In this document: positions 53,309 through 62,124 of the stretch, in pieces
Layout of the letters: every line of letters begins with the position of its first letter
Numbering within the stretch: position 1 is the stretch's first letter
NCBI GenBank assembly: GCA_016712415.1
Contig: JADJRC010000008.1
Location: 62,001-126,000 of the forward strand
Source of the DNA: Lewinellaceae bacterium
GTDB taxonomy: Bacteria; Bacteroidota; Bacteroidia; Chitinophagales; Saprospiraceae
Reading direction: 5' to 3'
Length of the DNA stretch: 64,000 bases
Made by a program: the position numbers and the translations under genes
The notes under the pieces: generated by a model
Told to the model about the DNA's origin: nothing
The model's input: the letters and a program-made list of their open reading frames with translations, nothing else
Database searches by the model: none

Positions 53309-54529
53309 GTGAACAACCCGGACAACGTAACTGTAGCCGGCGCACTGAAAACGGAAGCACAGGACGGTATCGAAGATGCCAACGTGAACCTGCAATCGGG
53401 CGCTACGAGCCTGTTCGACATGAGCGACGACCAAGGTCAGTTCGTATTTGTTGATGCCGTACCGATGAACACCAACTACACGGTAACACCGACGAAAGAC
53501 GACAACCCGCTGAATGGCGTATCGACGTTCGACCTTGTGTTGATCTCGAAACACATCCTGGGTCTGGAGCCGCTGGGCAGCCCGTACAAAATGATCGCAG
53601 CAGACGCCAACAAATCGAACTCGATCACGACGTTCGACATCGTTGAAATCCGCAAACTGATCCTTGGTATCTACAACGAACTGCCGAACAACACGTCCTG
53701 GCGCTTTGTAGACAAAGGCTTTATCTTCCCGCAGCCGTCGAATCCGTTCTCCACGGCGTTCCCGGAAACGAAGAGCGTAGCAAGTGTAACGACGGACCAA
53801 CTGGGTGACGACTTCGTAGGTGTGAAGATCGGCGACGTTAACGGCACGGCTATCGCCAATGCCCTGATGAACGCTGACGACCGCGCTGCAAGCACGCTGT
53901 TGTTCGACGTACAGGATCGCGACGTGAAGGCAGGTGAAGTATTCACCGTCGACTTCAAAGGCGCAGAGAAAGTACAAGGCTACCAGTTCACGATGAACTT
54001 CAGCGGTCTTGAAGTAGTGGATGTGCTTCCGGGTGCAGACATGAAAGCAGACAACTTCGGAGTATTCGCAGACGCGATCACGACGTCGGTAGACGGCGAA
54101 TCGAGCGAATTCAGCGTGAAGTTCCGCGCAGTGAAGAGCGGCAAACTGAGCGACATGTTGGGTGTATCGAGCCGCATCACGCGTGCCGAGGCCTACAGCC
54201 TGTCGAACAACCGCCTGGATGTAGCGCTTCGTTTCAACGGTCAGGGTGGTGCAGTGATCTCGGGCGTAGGCTTCGAGTTGTACCAGAACCAGCCGAACCC
54301 GTTTGTGAACAAGACACTCATCGGCTTCCACCTGCCTGAGGCAACTGAGGCTACGCTGTCGATCTTCGACGAAACGGGTCGCATGCTGTTCACGCAGAAA
54401 GGCCAGTTTGGCAAAGGCTACAACGCCATCGCCATCGATCGTGCACTGTTGAACACCACGGGCATGATGTACTACAAACTGGAAACTGCCACGGACGCAG
54501 CCACGAAGAAGATGATTCAGACGAAGTAA
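53309..54529 (+). CDS. Giant surface protein, segment 5 (dockerin-like, cohesin-like, T9SS signal)
   Basis: The frame is native from about 53140; the ATG shown is internal. After a CNA-B/carboxypeptidase-regulatory-like fold (ALKTEAQDGIEDANVNLQSG) comes the dockerin-like pair (NPLNGVSTFDLVLISKHILG; AADANKSNSITTFDIVEIRK) and VKIGDVNGTA. A cohesin-like domain follows (LLFDVQDRDVKAGEVFTVDF, VQGYQFTMNFSGLEVVDVLP). The end is a type A sorting domain (LYQNQPNPFVNKTLIGFHLP, LSIFDETGRMLFTQKGQF, MMYYKLET). This part alone has everything needed for T9SS anchoring but no signal peptide. Confidence 0.85.
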   Translation: MNNPDNVTVAGALKTEAQDGIEDANVNLQSGATSLFDMSDDQGQFVFVDAVPMNTNYTVTPTKDDNPLNGVSTFDLVLISKHILGLEPLGSPYKMIAADANKSNSITTFDIVEIRKLILGIYNELPNNTSWRFVDKGFIFPQPSNPFSTAFPETKSVASVTTDQLGDDFVGVKIGDVNGTAIANALMNADDRAASTLLFDVQDRDVKAGEVFTVDFKGAEKVQGYQFTMNFSGLEVVDVLPGADMKADNFGVFADAITTSVDGESSEFSVKFRAVKSGKLSDMLGVSSRITRAEAYSLSNNRLDVALRFNGQGGAVISGVGFELYQNQPNPFVNKTLIGFHLPEATEATLSIFDETGRMLFTQKGQFGKGYNAIAIDRALLNTTGMMYYKLETATDAATKKMIQTK

Positions 54530-54546
54530 TTTAGAAGGGATTAGAG

Positions 54547-54606
54547 GGAGAGTTTAGAGGGTTTTGACAAGTTGTTGAAGTCCGCTAAACTCTCCAAACC
54601 CTCTAA
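54547..54606. repeat. Inverted repeat downstream of the giant gene
   Basis: GGAGAGTTTAG (54547-54557) pairs with CTAAACTCTCC (54585-54595), and TTAGAGGG with CCCTCTAA (54599-54606) in an overlapping alternative. A stable hairpin forms within 80 bases of the stop. Confidence 0.6.
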
Positions 54607-54728
54607 CCTGCTAAATCAACTTTCGAAGTTTACGAATCAAATAAAAGAGATACTCGCGGCACGAGCCTGTCGCATGATGAATCGCTGGAAATCGATTTTA
54701 ACATACTTTAAAATCGGTTTTTGGGATG

Positions 54729-54763
54729 GCCTCTCTCCTAATAGCAGGAGGGGGGCTTTTTTT
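54729..54763 (+). terminator. Intrinsic terminator of the surface-protein operon
   Basis: GCCTCTCTCCT and AGGAGGGGGGC arms (one G-T pair), six-base loop, then seven T residues. It stands 200 bases after the giant gene stop and ahead of the DoxX-like gene. The rest of 54607-54895 shows nothing recognised except a near-match -7 box (TACCTTCG) at about 54816. Confidence 0.8.
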
Positions 54764-54895
54764 ATTCCGGGCATCCGGCGCCTATTTTTCCCGCTTTAAC
54801 AGCGCTCAAATTGTATACCTTCGCTCTCCCGTTTGACCAACAGGCTCAGTCCAATTCTTAACTTGAAACAGCCGGTAGTTTTACCGGCAGGCCGT

Positions 54896-55309
54896 ATGCG
54901 CGACGTCACAGACCTTATCGGCAGGATATTCCTCGCCACCATATTTATTTTTGAGGCAACCGACTCCATCGTTTATTTTGAAAAAACCAAACAGGTAATG
55001 ACCGATTACGGTCTGCTCTGGAACCAGAACCTGCTGCTGTACGGGGCAATTTTTTTGCTGGTGACGGGTGGGCTGATGGTACTTTTCGGCTATCGTTCGA
55101 CCCTGGGAGTCATCCTGCTACTGCTGTACTGGGTACCTGTAACGTTTATCGTACACGATTTCTGGAATTGCCCGAAAGAGGACCTGCGGGAACAGAGTAT
55201 TCTCTTTATGAAGAACATCGCCATTATAGGTGGGCTGCTCATGCTGGCCGGGAAGGGTAGCGGCAGGTATAGCATAAAACGCCTGCTGGCAACGACGCGG
55301 GTACACTAA
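54896..55309 (+). CDS. DoxX-like membrane protein
   Basis: A 137-residue protein with four hydrophobic helices. It begins MRDVTDLIGRIFLATIFIFE, contains the central LLWNQNLLLYGAIFLLVTGG and the family-typical YWVPVTFIVHDFWN, and ends in QSILFMKNIAIIGGLLMLAG. This matches the DoxX family (COG2259) of unknown role, linked in some bacteria to redox or membrane-potential functions. The ATG at 54896 was chosen over a TTG at 54833 because it gives the standard N-terminus. It converges with the SDR gene, six bases between stops. Confidence 0.88.
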   Translation: MRDVTDLIGRIFLATIFIFEATDSIVYFEKTKQVMTDYGLLWNQNLLLYGAIFLLVTGGLMVLFGYRSTLGVILLLLYWVPVTFIVHDFWNCPKEDLREQSILFMKNIAIIGGLLMLAGKGSGRYSIKRLLATTRVH

Positions 55310-55315
55310 AGCGGG

Positions 55316-56119
55316 TCAGGTAACCTTTGCTTTTTTGATGAGCCGGGAGAAATACGCGGGGAATAAACGCTTGATGTATACCCCGAGTACTTCCTTTCCT
55401 CCAACCCATAACTCTTCTTTCCCTTTTTCTATGGCGCGCAGGATTCTCTGCGCCAGGTATTCCGGTGAAATGCCCTTTTCCGTGGCTTCATCCATCTTGT
55501 TTTGCCGGGACCCGTCGCCGGTGAGCGCATTCAGGCTGACATTGGTGCGGACAAATCCCGGGCAGATCAGCGTGACTTTCAAGGGTGTGTGGCCGAGTTC
55601 GGCGCGCAGGCTGTCGAAAAAGCCGTGCAAAGCGTGTTTCGATGCGGCATAGGAGGAGCGCAGGGGAGAGCCGAATTTGCCGGTGAGACTGGTAATGGTG
55701 ACGATATGCCCCAACTGGTGCGTCAACATGTGCGGCAACAAGGCTTTTGTAAGCGCAACCGTCCCGAAATAATTGATATCCATAATCTGCTTGTCGACGT
55801 CCAGCGTCGTATCCCTGGCCAGCGCCCGTTGGGAGACACCGCCGTTATTGACAAGTATATCCACCTTGCCGACCTGTTTCAATACCTTTTGTGCAATGCC
55901 GGGTATGGCGTCGTGCTGTGCCAGGTCCAGCGGTTGAACGACAACAGAGGCGGCGCCGGCATGAAGACAATCGGAGGCGACCTTGTTGAGTTCCTGTTCG
56001 TTGCGCGCGGAAAGGATCAGGTGCGACCTGTGTTCCGCGAAGGCAAGCGCCAGGGCCCTGCCGATACCGGAGGAGGCGCCGGTGATCCAGATTCGTTTGT
56101 TGGAAAAAAAATCGGACAT
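55316..56119 (-). CDS. Short-chain dehydrogenase/reductase
   Basis: A 267-residue SDR of classical type. The NAD(P)-binding motif is WITGASSGIGRALALAFAE (residues about 11-29), then DILVNNGG, the catalytic Ser in VTITSLTGKFGSPLR, and YAASKHALHGF with the Tyr-x-x-x-Lys pair. The C-terminal region (GKEVLGVYIKRLFPAYFSRL) resembles the DHRS7-like membrane-associated group. Substrate unknown. Converges with the DoxX gene; the DNA glycosylase gene lies upstream on the same strand by 73 bases. Confidence 0.93.
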   Translation of the reverse strand: MSDFFSNKRIWITGASSGIGRALALAFAEHRSHLILSARNEQELNKVASDCLHAGAASVVVQPLDLAQHDAIPGIAQKVLKQVGKVDILVNNGGVSQRALARDTTLDVDKQIMDINYFGTVALTKALLPHMLTHQLGHIVTITSLTGKFGSPLRSSYAASKHALHGFFDSLRAELGHTPLKVTLICPGFVRTNVSLNALTGDGSRQNKMDEATEKGISPEYLAQRILRAIEKGKEELWVGGKEVLGVYIKRLFPAYFSRLIKKAKVT

Positions 56120-56192
56120 AATGGTAGATGTATAAATCGAACAGGGATGAGTGAAAATTGACCTGGCGCCTGCACCATGCAGGGAAAACAGA

Positions 56193-56825
56193 TCAGGACG
56201 GCTGCTTGCGCCGGCAAAGATAAAAATGCCAGAGCATTCGCGTGCCTACGCTGCGCCAGGGGCGCCAGTGCTGCGTGGAGGCCTCGAACAAGTCGTGAAC
56301 AGGCCGTTCCGTCAGTCCATTCAGCACGCGAAAGGCTTCCTGCATGGCAATATCGCCTTTTGGCAGTATATCGGGGCGTAGCAGGCACTCCGAAAGGTAA
56401 ATGTCGGCCGTCCAGTCGCCGATACCCTTCAGTTGTTTCATTTCATCACGCACCTGTTCATCGGAAAGATCGGAGAGTGCATTGAAGTCAAACCTGCCGG
56501 ATAACACTGCATTTGCCAGTGCCCTGACATAGGGGGTTTTTTGCCGGCTAAACCCGATATTGCGCAGCAAGTCATCGTCGAGGCTGGAAAAAGCAGCCGG
56601 GGTGAGGTTGCCCACATACGCTTTCAGGCGTTGAAATGCGGCATTGGCGGATGCCAGCGAAACCTGCTGCTCCAAAATAATGTGTACAAGTGTTGAAAAC
56701 CCGGGTTCGCGCGCCCAAAGCGGTGGATATCCAAAGTTGTCCAGTACTTTTGCCAGCCCTTTATCCCGCTCTGCCAACCATTGTGCCGCTTCTATTAGAT
56801 TCGTTTCATTGAGTTTAACTATCAT
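56193..56825 (-). CDS. DNA-3-methyladenine glycosylase II-like (HhH-GPD) enzyme
   Basis: A 210-residue base-excision repair glycosylase. It has LVHIILEQQVSLASANAAFQRL (helical core), the helix-hairpin-helix MKQLKGIGDWTADIYLSEC (residues about 134-152) and the catalytic Asp in LPKGDIAMQEAF. The C-terminus has WRPWRSVGTRMLWHFYLC, typical of the AlkA/Mag group. There is no Fe-S cluster Cys set, so EndoIII/MutY is excluded. It removes alkylated bases in the cytoplasm. The ATG at 56825 is 57 bases from the divergent sugar kinase start. Confidence 0.92.
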   Translation of the reverse strand: MIVKLNETNLIEAAQWLAERDKGLAKVLDNFGYPPLWAREPGFSTLVHIILEQQVSLASANAAFQRLKAYVGNLTPAAFSSLDDDLLRNIGFSRQKTPYVRALANAVLSGRFDFNALSDLSDEQVRDEMKQLKGIGDWTADIYLSECLLRPDILPKGDIAMQEAFRVLNGLTERPVHDLFEASTQHWRPWRSVGTRMLWHFYLCRRKQPS

Positions 56826-56882
56826 TGCTCCTTGCTAAACAATTACAGGTTTTTCAGGTTTCTGCAACAACACATTTAAACC

Positions 56883-57833
56883 GTGAAAATAGTAACGCTA
56901 ACCTTAAATCCAGCACTGGATAAAAGTTCGACGGTCGATCACCTGGTGCCGGAGCAAAAGATGCGCTGCGGCCCGCTCCGCCTGGATGCGGGCGGCGGGG
57001 GTATCAATGTGTCGAAAGGCATCCGGAAACTGGGTGGAGAATCTGTCGCGGTGTTTCCCACAGGCGGCGCGACGGGACTTCGCTTGCAGGCCATACTGAA
57101 TGAGGCCGGTATCGAAACAAAGGTCCATCCGATGGAGGGCGAAACCCGCGAAAACTTTTCCGTCACGGATGTTTCCGCCAACCTCCAGTATCGCTTCACC
57201 ATGCCCGGGCTGGAAATGTCGGAAAGCCAGGCAGATGCCTGTCTGAGTATTGTCGCGAAGCTGCAACCCCAATACCTGGTAGCCAGCGGCAGCCTGCCGC
57301 CGGGTCTGCCCAATACCTATTACGAAAAAGTGGCCGTGTTAGCCAGGCAGATCAATGCACGCCTGATCCTCGACACCTCGGGCGCCCCACTCCAGGCTGC
57401 TGCCGACGAAGGACTTTTCCTGCTCAAGCCCAACCTGGGCGAACTGAGCGCCCTGGCCGGGGTCAAAAAACTGGAAATGAACGAGGTGGACGACGCGGCG
57501 CTGGAAATCATTCACCAGGGAAAATGTGAAGTGGTAGTGGTATCGCTCGGCCCCCAGGGCGCCCTGCTTGTAACAAAAGACGGATTCGAACATTTCCCGG
57601 CGCCGCCGGTTCCCAAACGGAGCACAGTGGGCGCCGGCGACAGCATGGTAGCCGGCATGGTGTGGGCGCTGAGTGAGGGGAAATCATTCCGCGACATGGC
57701 CCGAACGGGAGTGGCATGCGGTACGGCGGCAACCATGAACCCGGGCACAGAATTGTTTTTTGCAGCAGATGTGGAACGCCTGATGGGCTGGATGCAGGAA
57801 TACGGCGAACGCTACCGGTTTACAGACTTTTAA
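56883..57833 (+). CDS. PfkB family hexose kinase (6-phosphofructokinase II-like)
   Basis: A 316-residue sugar kinase of the ribokinase/PfkB fold, close to Pfk-2 and 1-phosphofructokinase. Motifs: TLTLNPALDKSSTVD at the start, LDAGGGGINVSKGIRKLGGE (sugar binding), ASGSLPPGLP, KPNLGELSALAG and the catalytic VGAGDSMVAGMVWAL with anion-hole Gly and base Asp. It phosphorylates fructose 6-phosphate or a similar sugar phosphate in the cytoplasm; 1-phosphofructokinase and tagatose-6-phosphate kinase are alternatives. The start is GTG at 56883 because no ATG precedes the conserved MKIVTLTLNPALD. The adenylate kinase gene follows after 29 bases, likely in the same operon. Confidence 0.92.
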   Translation: MKIVTLTLNPALDKSSTVDHLVPEQKMRCGPLRLDAGGGGINVSKGIRKLGGESVAVFPTGGATGLRLQAILNEAGIETKVHPMEGETRENFSVTDVSANLQYRFTMPGLEMSESQADACLSIVAKLQPQYLVASGSLPPGLPNTYYEKVAVLARQINARLILDTSGAPLQAAADEGLFLLKPNLGELSALAGVKKLEMNEVDDAALEIIHQGKCEVVVVSLGPQGALLVTKDGFEHFPAPPVPKRSTVGAGDSMVAGMVWALSEGKSFRDMARTGVACGTAATMNPGTELFFAADVERLMGWMQEYGERYRFTDF

Positions 57834-57862
57834 ATTGACCTAAATATATTAACGAACATACA

Positions 57863-58435
57863 ATGATCAACCTTGTACTTTTCGGCCCACCAGGTTCGGG
57901 CAAAGGCACACAGGCCGATAAACTGGTAAACAAATACAACCTCATCCATATCAGCACCGGCGATTTGTTTCGCCATGAGATGGGCAACAACACACCGCTG
58001 GGCCAAAAGGCCAAATCCTACATCGCAAAAGGCGAGCTGGTACCCGATGAGGTGACGATTGGCATGCTGCGTAACAAAGTAGAAGCGCATCCGGAGGCGC
58101 AAGGCTTTATTTTCGACGGCTTCCCCCGGACGATCAATCAGGCGCAGGCGCTGGACGATCTGCTGAATGAAAAAGACACTTCGGTTTCCGCCCTGATCGC
58201 CCTCCAGGTAGACGACGAAGAAATTGTGGCGCGAATCAAACTGCGCGGGGTTACTTCAGGCCGCCCTGACGATTCCGATGAAAGCATCATCCGCAACCGC
58301 ATCGAGGTGTATAAAAGTGAAACCACGCCTGTATTCGACTATTATGAAGAACAGGGAAAAAGCCATCAGGTGAACGGGATCGGCAGTATTTCGGGGATAT
58401 TCGAGCGCCTTACTAAAGTAATTGATGCCTTGTGA
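57863..58435 (+). CDS. adk: Adenylate kinase, short LID-less type
   Basis: A 190-residue nucleoside monophosphate kinase. It has the P-loop GPPGSGKGTQADKL, the AMP-binding HISTGDLFR and GFIFDGFPRTINQAQAL. The segment from RGVTSGRPDD continues directly to SIIRNRIEVYKSETTPVFDY without the 30-residue LID domain of E. coli Adk. The short form is usual in Bacteroidota and resembles cytosolic AK1 of animals. It balances ATP, ADP and AMP in the cytoplasm. It follows the PfkB gene by 29 bases. Confidence 0.96.
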   Translation: MINLVLFGPPGSGKGTQADKLVNKYNLIHISTGDLFRHEMGNNTPLGQKAKSYIAKGELVPDEVTIGMLRNKVEAHPEAQGFIFDGFPRTINQAQALDDLLNEKDTSVSALIALQVDDEEIVARIKLRGVTSGRPDDSDESIIRNRIEVYKSETTPVFDYYEEQGKSHQVNGIGSISGIFERLTKVIDAL

Positions 58436-58490
58436 CGACGAAACAGGGCGTCTTTTCAAAAGTTTTCTGCGCATATTGACCAAAAGGCGC

Positions 58491-58498
58491 TACTTTTG
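58491..58498 (+). promoter_or_regulatory. Putative -7 box (TAnnTTTG) of the FtsB-like gene
   Basis: TACTTTTG, 39 bases before the ATG at 58538; it overlaps and so excludes an apparent TTG start at 58496. Confidence 0.5.
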
Positions 58499-58537
58499 AG
58501 CGTCAAAAAACCCGATTCTTTACTCAACCGAGCGAAT

Positions 58538-58852
58538 ATGGCGCTACCTGCCAATCCTTTTCAATCACTGTGGCTGCGGCTACCCGCCCCACTGCAAAAC
58601 CGGTACTACCTCACACTGCTTGTCTTTTTTTTCATCATGATTTTTCTGGACAAGCACAGTATGTGGACGCAGTGGCGGCTTCAGCGCGCCCTGCACCGCA
58701 TGGAAAACGACAAGGCGTTTTATGAGCAGAAGATCAAGGACGCCCAGGAAGAAGCCGAAGATTTTGAACTGACTAAAGAAAAATTTGCGCGCGAGCATTA
58801 TTTCATGAAGCGCCGAAACGAGGATGTTTATATCATCAAGGAAGAGAAATGA
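58538..58852 (+). CDS. Septum formation initiator (FtsB/DivIC-like) protein
   Basis: A 104-residue bitopic protein. A short cytoplasmic N-terminus is followed by one membrane helix (YLTLLVFFFIMIFLD, about 24-39). A periplasmic coiled coil follows (QRALHRMENDKAFYEQKIKD to EEAEDFELTKEKF), and the end is REHYFMKRRNEDVYIIKEE, the typical FtsB/DivIC C-terminus. It is expected to act in the FtsQLB divisome complex. The start at 58538 follows the promoter position. It is monocistronic or reads into sucD past the hairpin at 58880-58929. Confidence 0.88.
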   Translation: MALPANPFQSLWLRLPAPLQNRYYLTLLVFFFIMIFLDKHSMWTQWRLQRALHRMENDKAFYEQKIKDAQEEAEDFELTKEKFAREHYFMKRRNEDVYIIKEEK

Positions 58853-58879
58853 ACATCCCCAATACTGAAACCAAGTTCT

Positions 58880-58929
58880 GACGGGGCTGTATTGAAAGGG
58901 CCGAAAGGTCTTTTCGTTACGGCCCCGTC
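58880..58929. terminator. Inverted repeat before sucD, terminator or leader hairpin
   Basis: GACGGGGC (58880-58887) and GCCCCGTC (58922-58929) pair perfectly and enclose a second stem GGCCGAAAGGTC. No T run follows, so a structured sucD leader is as likely as a terminator for the preceding gene. Confidence 0.45.
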
Positions 58930-58975
58930 ACTATTAACCAATACTACACACCACTTACAACGCACTCACTATCAG

Positions 58976-59851
<876 letters not shown>

Positions 59852-59946
59852 GCGAGGCGCTGCCGCTTGCTCAATATAACGGCACAAAACTGCCGTAGTT
59901 ATCTGCGTTTCCTGTATTTTTATGGTGTTTTTCAGGCCAAACGCAG

Positions 59947-62124
59947 ATGCTTATGCAAAAACCGCTACACCCTCTTGCCCTGGCCCTCGTCGTGGCCGGA
60001 AACCTTTCCGCTCAATGTCCGGCGATCCTCAATTGTCCGCCGGGAAACCCGGTCATTTGCGACCTGTCCGGCAACGACGTTGCGTTGTGGAATGACGCCC
60101 CGTATACCTGGAGCCAGTTGTTGTCTACTTCCGACCTGTATGAGGGGACGGTCGACCTGAACCTCAAGGTACTGAAATGCGGGTTGGGAAATGCGGGCAG
60201 CATCAATATTTCCTATGCGTTGTTGTTCGATCTGGACAACGACGATACCTATGAATCCGCCGTTTCCAGCAATGTATTGCCGCCTCCCGGGCTGGTTTTT
60301 GCCAACAACGCCCAGAACCAGAACTACAGCGGCGGTGATCCGGTGGAATTCGACCGGCGTCCGGTGCCGGATTCGCTGAAGTTTCGCTTTGCCATCGAAC
60401 TTCATTCCGTCGGCGATACCGTATTTGCCTATGTGCGGTGGCTTACGGGAAACCTGTACGTTCAGCCCCGGCTGCCGGAGGGCCGGCACCGGATCATCTG
60501 GCGCGTGGAGCAAGGCGGTGTTGTGAAATATTGCGACCATACTTTCCGCGTAAAAGACTGCCTGGAACCGACGATTTCCTGCAAATCCGGGACCGGTGCC
60601 GGCATGAATACAAATGGTACGGCAACCCTGCCGCTGTTGGACGCCCTGGAATACGTCGTTGACAATTCAACGCCATTCAATCAGTTACAACTCTCCATGC
60701 GAAAAACCGGCAACGGCTCCGGTTTCCCGCTCCAGAACGGCAGTCCGGTTGCGCAACTCAATTACGATTGCGACGACCTGGGCGCCCAAAGCATAGAAAT
60801 ATGGGCAAAGGATAAACTGGGGAATGTAAAATCCTGCACGACCGCCATTTCCATCGACGACGATAACGGGTACTGCCTGTTGGCGCCCCAAATTTGCGCC
60901 CGGAAGTACTGGGGCGACAGCAGCACGATCGAAGGCGTGAAATTCAGTATGGTCTGGGTCGATACCGCCGAGCAACTGCACACGATCAGCCTGCCTCCCG
61001 GACCGGATGCCTGTACATTGCTGGATACCCTGCCGCCTGCGCCCTCGTTTTCGCTTTTCGCAGAGAAAGATACGTTTCCGCTGAACGGGGTTTCCACCTT
61101 CGACCTGGTGCTGATATCCAGCCATATACTCGACATCGCGCCGTTCGACGCACCCTGGAAGTGGATTGCTGCCGATATCAACCGAAGCGGCACCATCACA
61201 ACCTTCGATGTGCTCGAACTGCGCAAACTGATCCTCGGCATCTACAACAAGTTTCCGGCAAATACTTCGTGGCGCTTTTTTGCGGCGAACTGCAATTTTC
61301 CCCCCAATCCCTTCACCGGATACTGCGCGGCGGAACATTCTTTTATCACCATGCCCGTGTGGAACTATCCCGGACCGATTCTGTTCAACGGCGTTAAAAC
61401 CGGCGATGTGAACGGCACCGCTTTCACTTCCAATCTTTCAGCCTGCGCGGTCGAGGCCAGAGGCCCTGCAATGACCATCGATATGGCTGACCGAATACTC
61501 GAAGCGGGAACCGTTGTCGAGGCGCCGATTCAAATACAGGCAGACGCTTCCTGGCTTGGTTTCCAGGCGGGGTTCCGTTTCGATCCGTCAGCGGTAACAG
61601 TAGACGGTCTGTCATCTGCCATTTTACCGGATTTTGACGATCAGGCGTTTGCACAGCCGGAACCGGGCCTGTTGAACATCAGTTGGTTTGCAGGCCGGCC
61701 CATTCACTTGTCGGAGGGTGACAACCTGTTGACGCTGCGGCTCAGGGTAGCACAGCGCTGCACTTTGAGTCAAGTACTTGACTTTTACCCGGAGCGCCTT
61801 CAACCGGAAGCGTATCTGGCCGGAGGAACCGTGCATCCCCTTGTAATACAATACTATACGCCAGACAAGACGATTGTGGGCGCCCCGCAGCCCAACCCGA
61901 CAAAGGGCGGGGTGTCGATTCCTGTCCGGACCGCGCAACCGGCGCCATTGCACGTCGAAATTTGTGATTTACAGGGCAGGGTGGCGTATGCCGGCGACTT
62001 CCCGTCAGGCCCGGTATCGCAAACCCTCGATGTGCCCGCTTCCGCATTCCCCGATCCGGGCGTTTATTTCTGGCGGGTTTTTTCCGGATATTCGTTTCAG
62101 TCGGGAAAAATCATCCGGCTTTGA
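59947..62124 (+). CDS. Intact dockerin-like/cohesin-like T9SS surface protein
   Basis: A 725-residue protein and the only unbroken member of the three paralogues. Signal peptide 1-22 (AGNLSAQ site). The N-terminal 330 residues correspond to segments 3-5 of the giant protein (ISYALLFDLDNDDTYESAVS, NYSGGDPVEFDRRPVPDSL, MRKTGNGSGFPLQNG, DDLGAQSIEIWAKDKLGNVK). The dockerin-like pair follows at about 376-440 (NGVSTFDLVLISSHILDI; AADINRSGTITTFDVLELRK). A cohesin-like domain is at about 510-630 (MTIDMADRILEAGTVVEAPI, WLGFQAGFRFDPSAVTVDGL), and a type A sorting domain closes the protein (IVGAPQPNPTKGGVSIPVRT, GVYFWRVFSGYSFQSGKI). The last 14 bases overlap the convergent RNA methyltransferase gene. 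Confidence 0.9.
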   Translation: MLMQKPLHPLALALVVAGNLSAQCPAILNCPPGNPVICDLSGNDVALWNDAPYTWSQLLSTSDLYEGTVDLNLKVLKCGLGNAGSINISYALLFDLDNDDTYESAVSSNVLPPPGLVFANNAQNQNYSGGDPVEFDRRPVPDSLKFRFAIELHSVGDTVFAYVRWLTGNLYVQPRLPEGRHRIIWRVEQGGVVKYCDHTFRVKDCLEPTISCKSGTGAGMNTNGTATLPLLDALEYVVDNSTPFNQLQLSMRKTGNGSGFPLQNGSPVAQLNYDCDDLGAQSIEIWAKDKLGNVKSCTTAISIDDDNGYCLLAPQICARKYWGDSSTIEGVKFSMVWVDTAEQLHTISLPPGPDACTLLDTLPPAPSFSLFAEKDTFPLNGVSTFDLVLISSHILDIAPFDAPWKWIAADINRSGTITTFDVLELRKLILGIYNKFPANTSWRFFAANCNFPPNPFTGYCAAEHSFITMPVWNYPGPILFNGVKTGDVNGTAFTSNLSACAVEARGPAMTIDMADRILEAGTVVEAPIQIQADASWLGFQAGFRFDPSAVTVDGLSSAILPDFDDQAFAQPEPGLLNISWFAGRPIHLSEGDNLLTLRLRVAQRCTLSQVLDFYPERLQPEAYLAGGTVHPLVIQYYTPDKTIVGAPQPNPTKGGVSIPVRTAQPAPLHVEICDLQGRVAYAGDFPSGPVSQTLDVPASAFPDPGVYFWRVFSGYSFQSGKIIRL

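Larger units (their letters stand above)
47959..54529 (+). pseudogene. Giant T9SS surface protein broken by five frameshifts (whole locus)
   Basis: A reading of about 2190 codons from the ATG at 47959 (signal peptide, residues 1-25, AQAFAQ site) to the stop at 54529. Homology and protein-like composition pass from frame to frame at about 48091-48110, 48893-48905, 51744-51762, 52747-52762 and 53131-53143. Each break is explained by one base gained or lost (site three may be two gained), and the protein is continuous on both sides. Domain order: signal peptide, CUB-like domain, HYR-like repeats, P-domain, more Cys-rich repeats, dockerin-like pair, cohesin-like domain, T9SS type A signal. The opening frame ends at a stop at 48133-48135. 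Expected location is the cell surface. Confidence 0.8.

Noticed and set aside
47959..54529. Programmed ribosomal frameshifting as explanation for the five breaks
   Set aside because: The sites share no slippery heptamer and require shifts in both directions, so one recoding mechanism does not fit.
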